Shown here: positions 54,416 to 63,167 of the stretch, piece by piece | Numbering within the stretch: the first letter of the stretch is position 1 | Layout: each line of letters begins with the position of its first letter | NCBI RefSeq assembly: GCF_023554555.1 | Contig: NZ_JAMJWC010000002.1 | Span: forward strand, 806,001 to 870,000 | Reading direction: 5' to 3' | DNA length: 64,000 bases | From: Sphingobacterium sp. lm-10 | Lineage (GTDB): Bacteria; Bacteroidota; Bacteroidia; Sphingobacteriales; Sphingobacteriaceae | Position numbers and translations under genes: made by a program | Notes under the pieces: generated by a model | Told to the model about the DNA's origin: nothing | Databases searched by the model: none | Seen by the model: the letters and a program-made list of their open reading frames with translations, nothing else

Positions 54416-54436
54416 CCAAGTAGGATCGCCCTTTTA
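54386..54436. terminator. hairpin using the coding end of the 192-aa gene
   Basis: GATCCTACTTGGC (54387-54399, inside the coding region) pairs exactly with 54415-54427, enclosing the TAG. A short T run follows. The convergent rsmG gene ends at 54434. Confidence 0.7.
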
Positions 54437-55069
54437 CATTGGAATGTATAACACGTATTTCGTTTCAAAGAATTCTTCTTTGAAGTAATCTGTCAGAGAA
54501 ATCAAATCGGAAGTAACTTTTGCCTCCTTAATTTCCTCACGAAGATCACCACCCTTCAAATACAATATTCCGTTAGGAATACCATTTTTATCTTTTGCTT
54601 CTATCTTATTCCGTACCCAAGGAAGGAAATCTTTCAGGCGCGTAACCGCTCTGGATACCACAAAGTCGTATTTATAATCTAGTTGTTCGGCACGAATATG
54701 GTCTGCCTCTACATTCGTCAAGCCTAAGGCTTCGGCTACCTCGCGTACTACTTTTATTTTCTTTCCGATAGAATCAACCAGATGAAACTGTACTTGAGGA
54801 AACAAGATCGCTAAAGGGATACCTGGAAAACCACCGCCAGTGCCTACATCTAAAATACGGGTACCGGCAGCGAGCTCACGTACGTATGCAGCGATGCCCA
54901 AGGAGTGCAGTACATGTTTAAGATAAAGAGAATCCATATCTTTCCGGGAGATAACATTAATCTGTTCATTCCAGAAGGGATATAATTCTGCCAATTGAGC
55001 AAATTGCTTTTTTTGTAATTCGCTTAGATGCGGAAAATAGGTGAAGATAATTTCTACGGAAGGATTCAT
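54434..55069 (-). CDS. rsmG: 16S rRNA (guanine(527)-N7)-methyltransferase
   Basis: RsmG makes m7G527 in the 530 loop of 16S rRNA. The SAM motif ILDVGTGGGFPGIPLAILFPQ and the later SRAVTRLKDFLPWVRN block are typical of GidB/RsmG. Length (211) is normal. It starts one base after the glycosyltransferase gene, so both are on one transcript. Confidence 0.96.
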   Translation of the reverse strand: MNPSVEIIFTYFPHLSELQKKQFAQLAELYPFWNEQINVISRKDMDSLYLKHVLHSLGIAAYVRELAAGTRILDVGTGGGFPGIPLAILFPQVQFHLVDSIGKKIKVVREVAEALGLTNVEADHIRAEQLDYKYDFVVSRAVTRLKDFLPWVRNKIEAKDKNGIPNGILYLKGGDLREEIKEAKVTSDLISLTDYFKEEFFETKYVLYIPM

Positions 55070-55070
55070 A

Positions 55071-56216
55071 TTATTTCCAGGATATTTGTTTTCTGTTTCT
55101 ATTAAATAAGCCGTTCAGGCAAATGAAAAAGTAAAAGAGTAGATCTAGTAAGGGCAACCAAAGTAACAAATCGGGCACGGCAAGTTTGCGAAAAGAGTAG
55201 CTGTATATACTGTACTGCGCAATCAAACGAAGTACGTACAGTCCAACAGGTATGTACCAAAGTTGGGGCAATAAAACTATGGACAATGCCAATGAAACAT
55301 AGAAGAGTATGGCAGACAGCAGCTGTGTGGCTAGCATCCACTTGTGCCGGGTCTTGTACATGACCGACGCTCCTGCATGTCGCGCCTTTTGTTTGTAATA
55401 GCTTTTCCAGGTAAGCTTAGGCACCGAATACATATGGGTATTAGGCGATATCGCAATTCCCGTATTCAGCGAGTTACTATTCTGATTAACGAAAAGATCG
55501 TCATCTCCCGATTTGATGTGCATGTGCGCATTAAAACCCTTGCCTTTGTAAAACAGTGCTTTGGTATACGCCAAATTTCTCCCAACACCCATATAAGGAT
55601 CACCCTTTAGCGCATAAGAGAGGTAAGTCATGGCCGTATGCGTCGTCTCAAATCGAATTAGTTTATTTAGCAAACCGCTATGTTTGAAATAGGGAGAATA
55701 ACCCAAGATGATTTCTTTGCCTTCGGCAAAAGGAGCGACTGTCTCGCGCAACCATTGATCAGACGCGGGTTCGCAGTCTGCGTCTGTAAATACGAGATGC
55801 GCGTGTTTCGCGGCTTTAATACCAATGGTTAAGGTGAATTTTTTGGTGTGCTTGAGGCGAATGTGTTCGCCGATGTCGATGACCTTCAGGTGCGTATGCT
55901 GGGCGGCAAGATCGCGCAGTAGCCAGGGTGTTTCGTCGTCCGAGCAGTCATTCACCACAACCACCTCGAACTCCGGATAATCTTGTTGCAGAATAAGTGG
56001 CAAGAATGTTTTAAGATTTTCTTGTTCGTTATATGCGCTGATGATGATGGAGACTGGCGGCATCTCTTCACCGACGGTTGGTTCCGGTGAGCGGTACCTG
56101 GCAAGCTTACCATATACAAAAAGGATATAATATACCTGAATACTAAAAAATATCCCTAAAGATAGGAATGCGGCATAAGGCCAATAGGTATAGATCGCTT
56201 CGGTCGGAAAAAACAT
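55071..56216 (-). CDS. membrane glycosyltransferase, family 2
   Basis: An N-terminal membrane helix leads to a GT-A domain: PVSIIISAYNEQENLKTFL, VVVNDCSDDET, VFTDADCEP (DxD), the SGDDDLFVN acidic block and KQKARHAG, where Q-x-x-R-H replaces the common QxxRW. Two or more C-terminal helices end in FLICLNGLFN. It resembles cellulose-synthase-like or EPS glycosyltransferases; donor and product are unknown. The start is ATG 56216; TTG 56225 overlaps the -7 box. Confidence 0.9.
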   Translation of the reverse strand: MFFPTEAIYTYWPYAAFLSLGIFFSIQVYYILFVYGKLARYRSPEPTVGEEMPPVSIIISAYNEQENLKTFLPLILQQDYPEFEVVVVNDCSDDETPWLLRDLAAQHTHLKVIDIGEHIRLKHTKKFTLTIGIKAAKHAHLVFTDADCEPASDQWLRETVAPFAEGKEIILGYSPYFKHSGLLNKLIRFETTHTAMTYLSYALKGDPYMGVGRNLAYTKALFYKGKGFNAHMHIKSGDDDLFVNQNSNSLNTGIAISPNTHMYSVPKLTWKSYYKQKARHAGASVMYKTRHKWMLATQLLSAILFYVSLALSIVLLPQLWYIPVGLYVLRLIAQYSIYSYSFRKLAVPDLLLWLPLLDLLFYFFICLNGLFNRNRKQISWK

Positions 56217-56222
56217 AAGATG

Positions 56223-56230
56223 CAAAGATA
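56223..56230 (-). promoter_or_regulatory. -7 box for the glycosyltransferase gene (TATCTTTG)
   Basis: A full TAnnTTTG match on the minus strand lies six bases before the ATG at 56216. Confidence 0.55.
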
Positions 56231-56366
56231 ATGCTATTTACTGCCGGATGACATCTATCCGTAAGAAAAGTTTGCTTAATAGCTATTGTGCGGGTAAACC
56301 AAGTGCCCGAAACCTTGTCTAAGCATAAAAAGTGCTATATTAGATCGCTTCAAAAACACACAACTC

Positions 56367-56972
56367 ATGACAAATAAAAACTTGCTATTATTATTGGTAA
56401 CAATATCTGTTCTAATTTCTGCCTGCGGCTCCTTGAACCCTGCTAAGCAGGTAGATATGCTAAAGAGCTACAATTATGATGTAGAATCTGTGACCGGTCT
56501 TACGATTGCGGGTCGTGCAGCAGACGGCCTATTACAAGGTAACGGTACTTCGTTAAACATGAACGCATTGCCTGGTTTGGCGATGGGTATTTTGCGCAAA
56601 GATCTGCCTCTGGCGGCTGTGGTGAATATGAAGGTCAGTAACCCAACCACCAATGTGACAGGCATTAATGCCTTTAAATATTTGATAGAAATCAAAGGAA
56701 AGCCATTCTTTGAAGGAACCGTTGATCGCGTAATACGCTTGAACCAAGGAGAAAGCGCTGTCGTACCACTTACTTTTAACGCTAACTTATTTGGTGTAGT
56801 TGATGAAAATCGAGGTATCGAAGGTTTACTGTCTGATTTACTTACCCGTGAAGGTCAAGGTGCTGTAGTACTAAAAATTAAACCATCTATCTCTCTCGGA
56901 GGAAGCAATATTTTCTATCCTGGTTATATTACTATCGATAACGATTTATTAAAAAGCATAAGCAAGCGCTAA
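56367..56972 (+). CDS. LEA-like lipoprotein of unknown function
   Basis: The 201-residue protein has a lipobox (LISAC, C20). The mature part has the alternating hydrophobic strands seen in LEA type-2/immunoglobulin-like periplasmic proteins, including VVNMKVSNPTTNVTGINAFKYLIEIKGKPFFEG and GESAVVPLTFNANLFG. No enzyme motif is visible. It is monocistronic, with a partial -7 box (TATATTAG) upstream. Confidence 0.8.
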   Translation: MTNKNLLLLLVTISVLISACGSLNPAKQVDMLKSYNYDVESVTGLTIAGRAADGLLQGNGTSLNMNALPGLAMGILRKDLPLAAVVNMKVSNPTTNVTGINAFKYLIEIKGKPFFEGTVDRVIRLNQGESAVVPLTFNANLFGVVDENRGIEGLLSDLLTREGQGAVVLKIKPSISLGGSNIFYPGYITIDNDLLKSISKR

Positions 56973-57064
56973 CGCTTCGGTTACATGCGAGGGGCTCATT
57001 TTTCCCCGCTGTTAATAATTCTTAAGATTGCTGTGGCAACCCGGTTTTCTGCCGAAAATAATCG

Positions 57065-57072
57065 TAGTTTTG
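57065..57072 (+). promoter_or_regulatory. -7 box for tgt (TAGTTTTG)
   Basis: A full TAnnTTTG match lies 20 bases upstream of the tgt start at 57093. Confidence 0.5.
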
Positions 57073-57092
57073 CACTCGTTTAGAGGGAATAG

Positions 57093-58223
57093 ATGAAATT
57101 TACGCTTCAAGCACAAGATAAACTTTCCAAGGCACGCGCCGGAGAGATGGAGACCGCACACGGTACGATACAGACACCTATATTTATGCCAGTCGGCACA
57201 GCTGCTACGGTAAAAGCCGTGCACATGCACGAATTGGTAAACGATATACAAGCTCAGATTATTTTAGGCAATACCTATCACTTGTACTTACGTCCGGGTT
57301 TGGACGTGTTGCAAAAAGCGGGTGGGTTGCATAAATTCAATAATTGGAAAGGTCCAATTTTGACCGACTCCGGTGGCTATCAGGTATATTCTTTAACGGA
57401 GGTGCGTAAGATCAAGGAGGAAGGAGTTACTTTTCGCTCTCACATCGATGGATCTAAGCATCTTTTTACACCAGAGAACGTGATGGATACGCAACGAATT
57501 ATTGGTGCAGATATCATTATGGCATTCGATGAGTGTACACCTTATCCCTGTGATTACAACTACGCGCGCCGCTCATTGGATATGACGCACCGCTGGCTGA
57601 AACGCTGTTGTGATCGCTTTGACTCCACCACGCCATTGTATGGCTATGATCAAACACTATTTCCCATTGTACAGGGATCCGTTTATAAGGACTTGCGCGA
57701 AAAATCGGCGGAGGTGATTGCTTCGTTTGAAAGAGAAGGCAATGCAATAGGTGGTTTATCCGTCGGGGAGCCAGCGCATGAGATGTATGCGATGACGGAG
57801 GTGGTGACCAAAATATTACCAGAACATAAACCAAGGTATTTAATGGGTGTAGGTACCCCCGTCAATATTTTGGAAAATATTGCCTTAGGGATCGATATGT
57901 TTGACTGCGTGATGCCGACACGTAATGCCCGTAATGGTATGCTGTTTACCAAAGAGGGTATTATTAATATCAAAAATAAGAAATGGGCAGACGATTTTAG
58001 TCCGATCGAAGCCAATAGTGATTTATTAGTAGATCAGATTCATAGTAAAGCCTATTTACGCCATTTGATTCGTTCACAGGAAATACTGGGGGCGCAAATT
58101 GCTTCACTACACAACTTGCATTTCTACTTATGGTTAGTGACACAAGCGCGCGAAAAAATCATAGAAGGTACCTTCTATGATTGGAAAGAGAAAATGGTGA
58201 AGATTTTAGACCAACGGTTGTAA
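57093..58223 (+). CDS. tgt: tRNA-guanine(34) transglycosylase, zinc-site cysteines absent
   Basis: Tgt swaps guanine 34 of certain tRNAs for the queuosine precursor. The catalytic aspartate region TDSGGYQVYSL (D92), RIIGADIIMAFDECTPYP, VQGSVYKDLREKSAE and CVMPTRNARNGMLFT are all conserved. The usual C-terminal zinc site (C-x-C-x2-C before SRAYLHHL) is missing: residues 309, 311 and 314 are Ser, Leu and Asp in EANSDLLVDQIHSKAYL. The later His region (LHNLHFYLW) is kept. Length (376) is normal. Confidence 0.95.
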   Translation: MKFTLQAQDKLSKARAGEMETAHGTIQTPIFMPVGTAATVKAVHMHELVNDIQAQIILGNTYHLYLRPGLDVLQKAGGLHKFNNWKGPILTDSGGYQVYSLTEVRKIKEEGVTFRSHIDGSKHLFTPENVMDTQRIIGADIIMAFDECTPYPCDYNYARRSLDMTHRWLKRCCDRFDSTTPLYGYDQTLFPIVQGSVYKDLREKSAEVIASFEREGNAIGGLSVGEPAHEMYAMTEVVTKILPEHKPRYLMGVGTPVNILENIALGIDMFDCVMPTRNARNGMLFTKEGIINIKNKKWADDFSPIEANSDLLVDQIHSKAYLRHLIRSQEILGAQIASLHNLHFYLWLVTQAREKIIEGTFYDWKEKMVKILDQRL

Positions 58224-58230
58224 AATACAG

Positions 58231-59313
58231 ATGAAAATTATCGATCGCTATATCATTGGGAAATACCTATCCACTTTTGTGTTTACGGTATGTATCTTCT
58301 GTTTGGTGATTGTTATTTTTGATTTTTCTGAGAAGGTCGACGATTTTAATAAAAACCGTGCGTCTATGGCACAGGTTTTTACACTGTACTACGCAATAGG
58401 GAGTGTGCCCTTCTTCATTAACATGCTAACCCCGTTGCTGAATTTCATCGCGGTGATATTCTTTACCTCGAAGATGGCCGATCAGACAGAGATCGTACCT
58501 ATCTTGAGTGGCGGGATGAGTTTTTATCGGCTGCTTCGGCCGTATATGATCTGCGCGGGGATTATCTGTTCGCTCGTACTGCTTTCCAACCTTTACATCA
58601 TTCCATTTACTAACAAAGTAAAGGTTGATTTCGAAAATGTATATGTAAAGCCGCATAAGGTGAGCACAACCTCGACGTCCACGCATATGCAATTGGATTC
58701 GAATACCTATGTGTATATGGGAACCTTCGAAACCAAGACCGGAGTTGGCTATAATTTTACGATAGAAAAATTCGATGGCGATATATTAACCGAGAAGTTG
58801 ATGGCAGACCGCATAACCTGGGATTCTGTTGCCAGCAAATGGTCGATCCACAATTATACCGTTCGTTATATAGATGGTCTTCGGGAACGCATGGTCGATG
58901 GAGAGCAACGAGATACCACATTGGATATGCGTCCTAAAGATTTTGAGATTTACGAGAATGTATTTACAACGATGAGCCAGTCGGACCTCAATGAACGTAT
59001 CCAAAAGGAAGAGACGCGAGGTACGGGGATGATGAATGAGCTGCTATTAGAAAAGTACAAGCGTTTTATCAATCCGTTTTCGGCGTTTATTCTAACCCTT
59101 ATTGGCGTATCTCTTTCGTCCAAGAAGGTGCGAGGCGGTATTGGCGTTAGCTTAGGGGTAGGTATTGGTTTAAGTTGTATTTACGTCGTTCTGGAAAGAT
59201 TCTCTACTATGTTTTCCGTAAAAGGAGGGCTAGATCCGCTGATCTCTGTCCTTATTCCTAACGTGCTGTTCCTCGTCTTGAGTATTTATCTAATGTTCAA
59301 GGCTCCTAAATAA
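58231..59313 (+). CDS. LptF/LptG-family permease
   Basis: The 360-residue inner-membrane protein has three helices at the start (KIIDRYIIGKYLSTFVFTVCIFCL and two more to about 125), a periplasmic jellyroll-like domain (about 130-270) and three C-terminal helices. This is the LptF/LptG layout of lipopolysaccharide export. Whether it is LptF or LptG cannot be told without its partner. It starts 7 bases after tgt. Confidence 0.92.
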   Translation: MKIIDRYIIGKYLSTFVFTVCIFCLVIVIFDFSEKVDDFNKNRASMAQVFTLYYAIGSVPFFINMLTPLLNFIAVIFFTSKMADQTEIVPILSGGMSFYRLLRPYMICAGIICSLVLLSNLYIIPFTNKVKVDFENVYVKPHKVSTTSTSTHMQLDSNTYVYMGTFETKTGVGYNFTIEKFDGDILTEKLMADRITWDSVASKWSIHNYTVRYIDGLRERMVDGEQRDTTLDMRPKDFEIYENVFTTMSQSDLNERIQKEETRGTGMMNELLLEKYKRFINPFSAFILTLIGVSLSSKKVRGGIGVSLGVGIGLSCIYVVLERFSTMFSVKGGLDPLISVLIPNVLFLVLSIYLMFKAPK

Positions 59314-59335
59314 TCTTTTCTTTTTTATTCAATTT

Positions 59336-60238
59336 ATGGCTAAGTCTGGCGCTAGTCGCAATGTGCTGATCCTACACCTTACGGTGTTAATCTGGGGTTT
59401 TACAGGGGTGTTGGGTGAGTTAATCTCGGTATCTGCCTTGCATTTGGTTTGGTATCGTGTATTAATCGCATCGATCGCGTTATGGATTTATTTCATGGTT
59501 TATCGGAAAAACTTTCGCGTATCTATTCCGCATATGTTACAGTTTCTAGGGGTTGGATTGGTAGTAGGCCTGCATTGGGTATTTTTTTTCCATTCTATTA
59601 AAATCTCTACGGTTTCCGTCACCCTGGTCAGCCTTTCGGCCGTGACCTTATTTACTGCCGTGCTCGAACCTTTGGCCAATCGGAAGCGGATCGAACTTTC
59701 GGATGTCTTGGTAGGGATGATGATTATTTTTGGAATTTACCTGATTTTCACGTTCGAATTTCAGTATTTCTGGGGAATTATCTTTGGCTTGCTCGCTGCT
59801 CTCAGCGCAAGTGTGTTTGGTATTTGCAATGCCCGGATGGTGAAAATCACCAACCCCACCATCATCACTTTTTATGAAATGATTGGTGCGGTGATCGGTG
59901 TAAGCATCCTATTAGGGTTTACAGGAGGCTTTGACGCTCAAATGTGGCTCAGTCAATCGGATCTACTCTACCTCATATTGCTTGGCGTAGGATGTACAGC
60001 GATAGCCTATGTGCTCGGTGTGTCGGTCATGCGGGAGCTGTCGGCATTTACGGTTGCTTTAACGACCAATCTGGAGCCCGTATATGGAATCTTGCTGGCA
60101 TTAATAATTTTTGGTCAGAAGGAGACCATGAGTATAGGTTTTTATGCAGGCGCTGTCTTAATTATGATGGCGGTGTTTGTGTATCCTTATCTCAAAACCC
60201 GATGGACAGCGAAGCGGTTGGCGAGTAGGGTAGGATAG
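59336..60238 (+). CDS. EamA/DMT-family transporter
   Basis: The 300-residue protein has ten membrane helices in two EamA repeats (about 8-138 and 150-290). GVGLVVGLHWVFFFHSIK and ALTTNLEPVYGILLALIIFGQKET are typical repeat ends. Family members export metabolites or amino acids; the substrate is not evident. It follows the LptF/G gene by 22 bases. Confidence 0.92.
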   Translation: MAKSGASRNVLILHLTVLIWGFTGVLGELISVSALHLVWYRVLIASIALWIYFMVYRKNFRVSIPHMLQFLGVGLVVGLHWVFFFHSIKISTVSVTLVSLSAVTLFTAVLEPLANRKRIELSDVLVGMMIIFGIYLIFTFEFQYFWGIIFGLLAALSASVFGICNARMVKITNPTIITFYEMIGAVIGVSILLGFTGGFDAQMWLSQSDLLYLILLGVGCTAIAYVLGVSVMRELSAFTVALTTNLEPVYGILLALIIFGQKETMSIGFYAGAVLIMMAVFVYPYLKTRWTAKRLASRVG

Positions 60239-60265
60239 TATACCCGATAATCTGTTAATTATCCG

Positions 60266-60273
60266 TAACTTTG
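60266..60273 (+). promoter_or_regulatory. -7 box for der (TAACTTTG)
   Basis: A full TAnnTTTG match lies 69 bases upstream of the der start. Confidence 0.45.
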
Positions 60274-60342
60274 CCCTCCTTAAAAATATGTATATCTTTA
60301 GTGGGTATTGTGTAGAGCGATCCCCTAACAAAATAAAATAGT

Positions 60343-61647
60343 ATGGCAAATATTGTTGCAATCGTTGGAAGGCCGAATGTCGGTAAATCTACTCTGTTTA
60401 ATCGTCTGACGGAAAGTCGGAAAGCGATTGTGGATGATTTTAGTGGTGTTACGAGAGATCGGCATTACGAAGTCGCCGAATGGATCGGTAAAAAATTTAC
60501 CGCCATTGATACCGGTGGCTTTGTGCACGGCTCGGACGATATCTTTGAAGAAGCGATCCGCGACCAGGTGCATATCGCGATCGAAGAAGCTACTGTGATT
60601 ATTTTCATGGTGGACGTTACGACCGGTATCACCGACCTGGATGATGAGATTGCTGACTTGTTAAGAAGAAGTTCTAAACCAGTATACGTGGTAGCCAACA
60701 AAGTGGACCACGCAAAATTGCATCACGATTCAGCCGAGTTCTATGCATTCGGGCTTGGCGAGATTTATAACGTATCTGCTGCTACTGGATCAGGTACAGG
60801 CGAGCTGTTGGATGCGGTAGTTTCTCACTTTCCGGAAGAGGAAGAAGTAGAAGAGGATGAACTGCCAAAATTTACGATTGTCGGTAGACCCAACGTGGGT
60901 AAATCTTCGTTGACAAATGCTTTACTAGGTGTAGATCGTAATATCGTAACACCGATTGCGGGGACTACGCGCGATTCGATCAGAATTCACTACAACCAGT
61001 TTGGACATGAGTTTTTGATGATTGATACCGCTGGATTACGCCGTAAATCTAAGGTGAATGAAGATATTGAATTTTACTCGGTGATGCGTACCATCAAAGC
61101 CTTGGAAGACTCCGACGTGGTTATTTTGATGTTGGATGCTAATGATGGTATTGAGGCACAAGATATCAATATTTTTCACCTAGCGGAAAAGAATAAAAAA
61201 GGCGTTATGATTTTGGTCAATAAATGGGATACCATTGAGAAAGACCACAAAACCGCAGTAGAATTCAAACAACGCATTTTAGACAAGCTGGCTCCTTTTA
61301 GTGATGTGCCGGTATTGTTTACTTCGGTTACAGAGAAGCAACGTATCTTCAAAACAGTGGAAACTGCAATGGAAGTATACCAAAATAAGATCAGAAGAAT
61401 TCCTACTTCCAAGCTGAATGAAGTGATGTTGGAAATTATTTCGCATTATCCGCCTCCGGCAACCAAAGGAAAATATATTAAGATTAAGTACATTACACAG
61501 TTGCCAGGCAGATCGCCCATGTTTGCTTTCTTCTGTAACTTACCGCAATACATCAAAGATCCTTACAAACGCTTTGTAGAAAACAAGCTGCGTGAGAATT
61601 TTGATTTCTCTGGTGTACCAATCCAGATTTTCTTTAGACAAAAATAA
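60343..61647 (+). CDS. der: ribosome biogenesis GTPase Der
   Basis: Der (EngA) has two G domains in tandem: [14 protein letters not shown] near 9-22 with DTGGF, NKVDH and SAATGSG, and [14 protein letters not shown] near 182-195 with [10 protein letters not shown] and NKWD. A KH-like C-terminal domain follows ([13 protein letters not shown] to the end). It matures the 50S subunit. Length (434) is normal. The cysS start at 61667 lies 20 bases after its stop. Confidence 0.98.
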   Translation: MANIVAIVGRPNVGKSTLFNRLTESRKAIVDDFSGVTRDRHYEVAEWIGKKFTAIDTGGFVHGSDDIFEEAIRDQVHIAIEEATVIIFMVDVTTGITDLDDEIADLLRRSSKPVYVVANKVDHAKLHHDSAEFYAFGLGEIYNVSAATGSGTGELLDAVVSHFPEEEEVEEDELPKFTIVGRPNVGKSSLTNALLGVDRNIVTPIAGTTRDSIRIHYNQFGHEFLMIDTAGLRRKSKVNEDIEFYSVMRTIKALEDSDVVILMLDANDGIEAQDINIFHLAEKNKKGVMILVNKWDTIEKDHKTAVEFKQRILDKLAPFSDVPVLFTSVTEKQRIFKTVETAMEVYQNKIRRIPTSKLNEVMLEIISHYPPPATKGKYIKIKYITQLPGRSPMFAFFCNLPQYIKDPYKRFVENKLRENFDFSGVPIQIFFRQK

Positions 61648-61666
61648 CGAAGACTATCCCCACTTT

Positions 61667-63139
61667 ATGTTACAGCATAATCTATCGCTCTATAATACGC
61701 TTACCCGTAAGAAAGAAAAGTTTGAGCCCATACATCCGAATTTGGTAGGGATGTATGTATGTGGCCCTACCGTATATGGTGATGTGCATTTAGGCAATTG
61801 CCGTACTTTTGTATCATTCGATTTGATCTTCCGGTACTTGTGTCACTTAGGTTACAAAGTGCGTTATGTACGCAACATCACCGATGCTGGGCATTTAGAG
61901 GGCGATAATGATGAGGGCGATGACAAGTTTGCGAAGAAAGCTAAGCTCGAGCAATTGGAACCGATGGAGATTGTACAGAAATACACCATAGGATTTCATG
62001 ACGTGCTGCGCTTGTTCAATACACTTCCGCCAAGCATCGAACCTACTGCTACTGGCCACATCTCGGAACAAATTGAGATGGTGCAGCAGATCATCGACAA
62101 TGGCTATGCATATGAGGTAAATGGTACGGTGTACTTTGATGTAGATCGCTATACCAAGGAGCACAATTATACCATTCTCACGAATCGTAACCTGGATGAC
62201 CTGTTGAACAATACGCGGGAGCTTGGAGGGCAAGATGAGAAACGTAACCGGCTCGATTTTGCACTGTGGATCAAAGCCAAGCCAGAGCACATCATGCGTT
62301 GGCCTGCACCATGGAGCGTAGGATTTCCAGGTTGGCATATAGAATGTTCAGCGATGAGCCGCAAGTACTTAGGGGATCAGTTTGATATTCATGGCGGCGG
62401 TATGGATTTGGCGGCTACACACCATACCAATGAAATTGCTCAGTCTCAGGCTTGTAATCATACCACGCCATCCAAATACTGGATGCATACCAATATGCTC
62501 ACCGTAAATGGCGCGCGGATGTCCAAATCTGCTGGTAACGGGTTTTTGCCAGGTCAGCTGTTTACAGGAAATCATCCGTTATTGCAACGCGGTTATTCTC
62601 CGATGGCGGTAAGATTCTTTATGCTGCAAGCGCATTATCGGAGCACCTTAGACTTTTCTAATGAAGCCTTGGATGCCGCTGATAAAGGTTTCAAAAGGCT
62701 ATTGGCTGCAATAAACCTTTTAGATAAGATTACGCCCAGCAAAAAATCGACGATTCCTAGTTTGGACGAACTTCAGGAGCGCAGCTATGCCGCGCTGGAT
62801 GATGATTTCAATAGCCCGGTATTAATCGCTGAACTGTTTGAAGTCGTTCGCATCATCAACTCTGTGTACGACGGTAAAATGACGATTTCGGAAGAGGATC
62901 ATAGCAAACTAAAGTCCTATATCCAGGCATTTGTCTTCGACATACTGGGACTTAAAGACGATCAGTCGGGTACAGAAGATGGTAGCGCAGATGGCTTGAT
63001 GCAATTGATCATTAAGATCCGTAACGAGGCTAAAACAAACAAAGATTTTGCCACATCGGATCGTATTCGTGATGAGTTGAACGCTCTGGGCATCCAATTG
63101 AAAGATAGTAAAGACGGCACACTTTGGAATAAAATTTGA
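61667..63139 (+). CDS. cysS: cysteinyl-tRNA synthetase
   Basis: This class I synthetase charges tRNA-Cys. HIGH-like motif: VYGDVHLGNCRTF. KMSKS motif: ARMSKSAGN. The zinc ligands are present: CGPTVYG, HIECSAMS, and the H/E in THHTNEIAQ. Length from ATG 61667 (MLQHNLSLYNTLTRKKE) is 490, normal; the longer frame overlapping der is unlikely. A C-terminal helical domain binds the anticodon. Confidence 0.97.
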   Translation: MLQHNLSLYNTLTRKKEKFEPIHPNLVGMYVCGPTVYGDVHLGNCRTFVSFDLIFRYLCHLGYKVRYVRNITDAGHLEGDNDEGDDKFAKKAKLEQLEPMEIVQKYTIGFHDVLRLFNTLPPSIEPTATGHISEQIEMVQQIIDNGYAYEVNGTVYFDVDRYTKEHNYTILTNRNLDDLLNNTRELGGQDEKRNRLDFALWIKAKPEHIMRWPAPWSVGFPGWHIECSAMSRKYLGDQFDIHGGGMDLAATHHTNEIAQSQACNHTTPSKYWMHTNMLTVNGARMSKSAGNGFLPGQLFTGNHPLLQRGYSPMAVRFFMLQAHYRSTLDFSNEALDAADKGFKRLLAAINLLDKITPSKKSTIPSLDELQERSYAALDDDFNSPVLIAELFEVVRIINSVYDGKMTISEEDHSKLKSYIQAFVFDILGLKDDQSGTEDGSADGLMQLIIKIRNEAKTNKDFATSDRIRDELNALGIQLKDSKDGTLWNKI

Positions 63140-63167
63140 TATTAAGGAGCTGTTAATTAAATAGTAT

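Noticed and set aside
61592..61666. Longer cysS frame overlapping der
   Set aside because: Its first 25 residues lie in the der coding end and do not match the CysS N-terminus, which begins at 61667.
61895..62338. 147-codon antisense ORF in cysS
   Set aside because: It overlies the conserved catalytic region of cysS and shows no recognisable domain.
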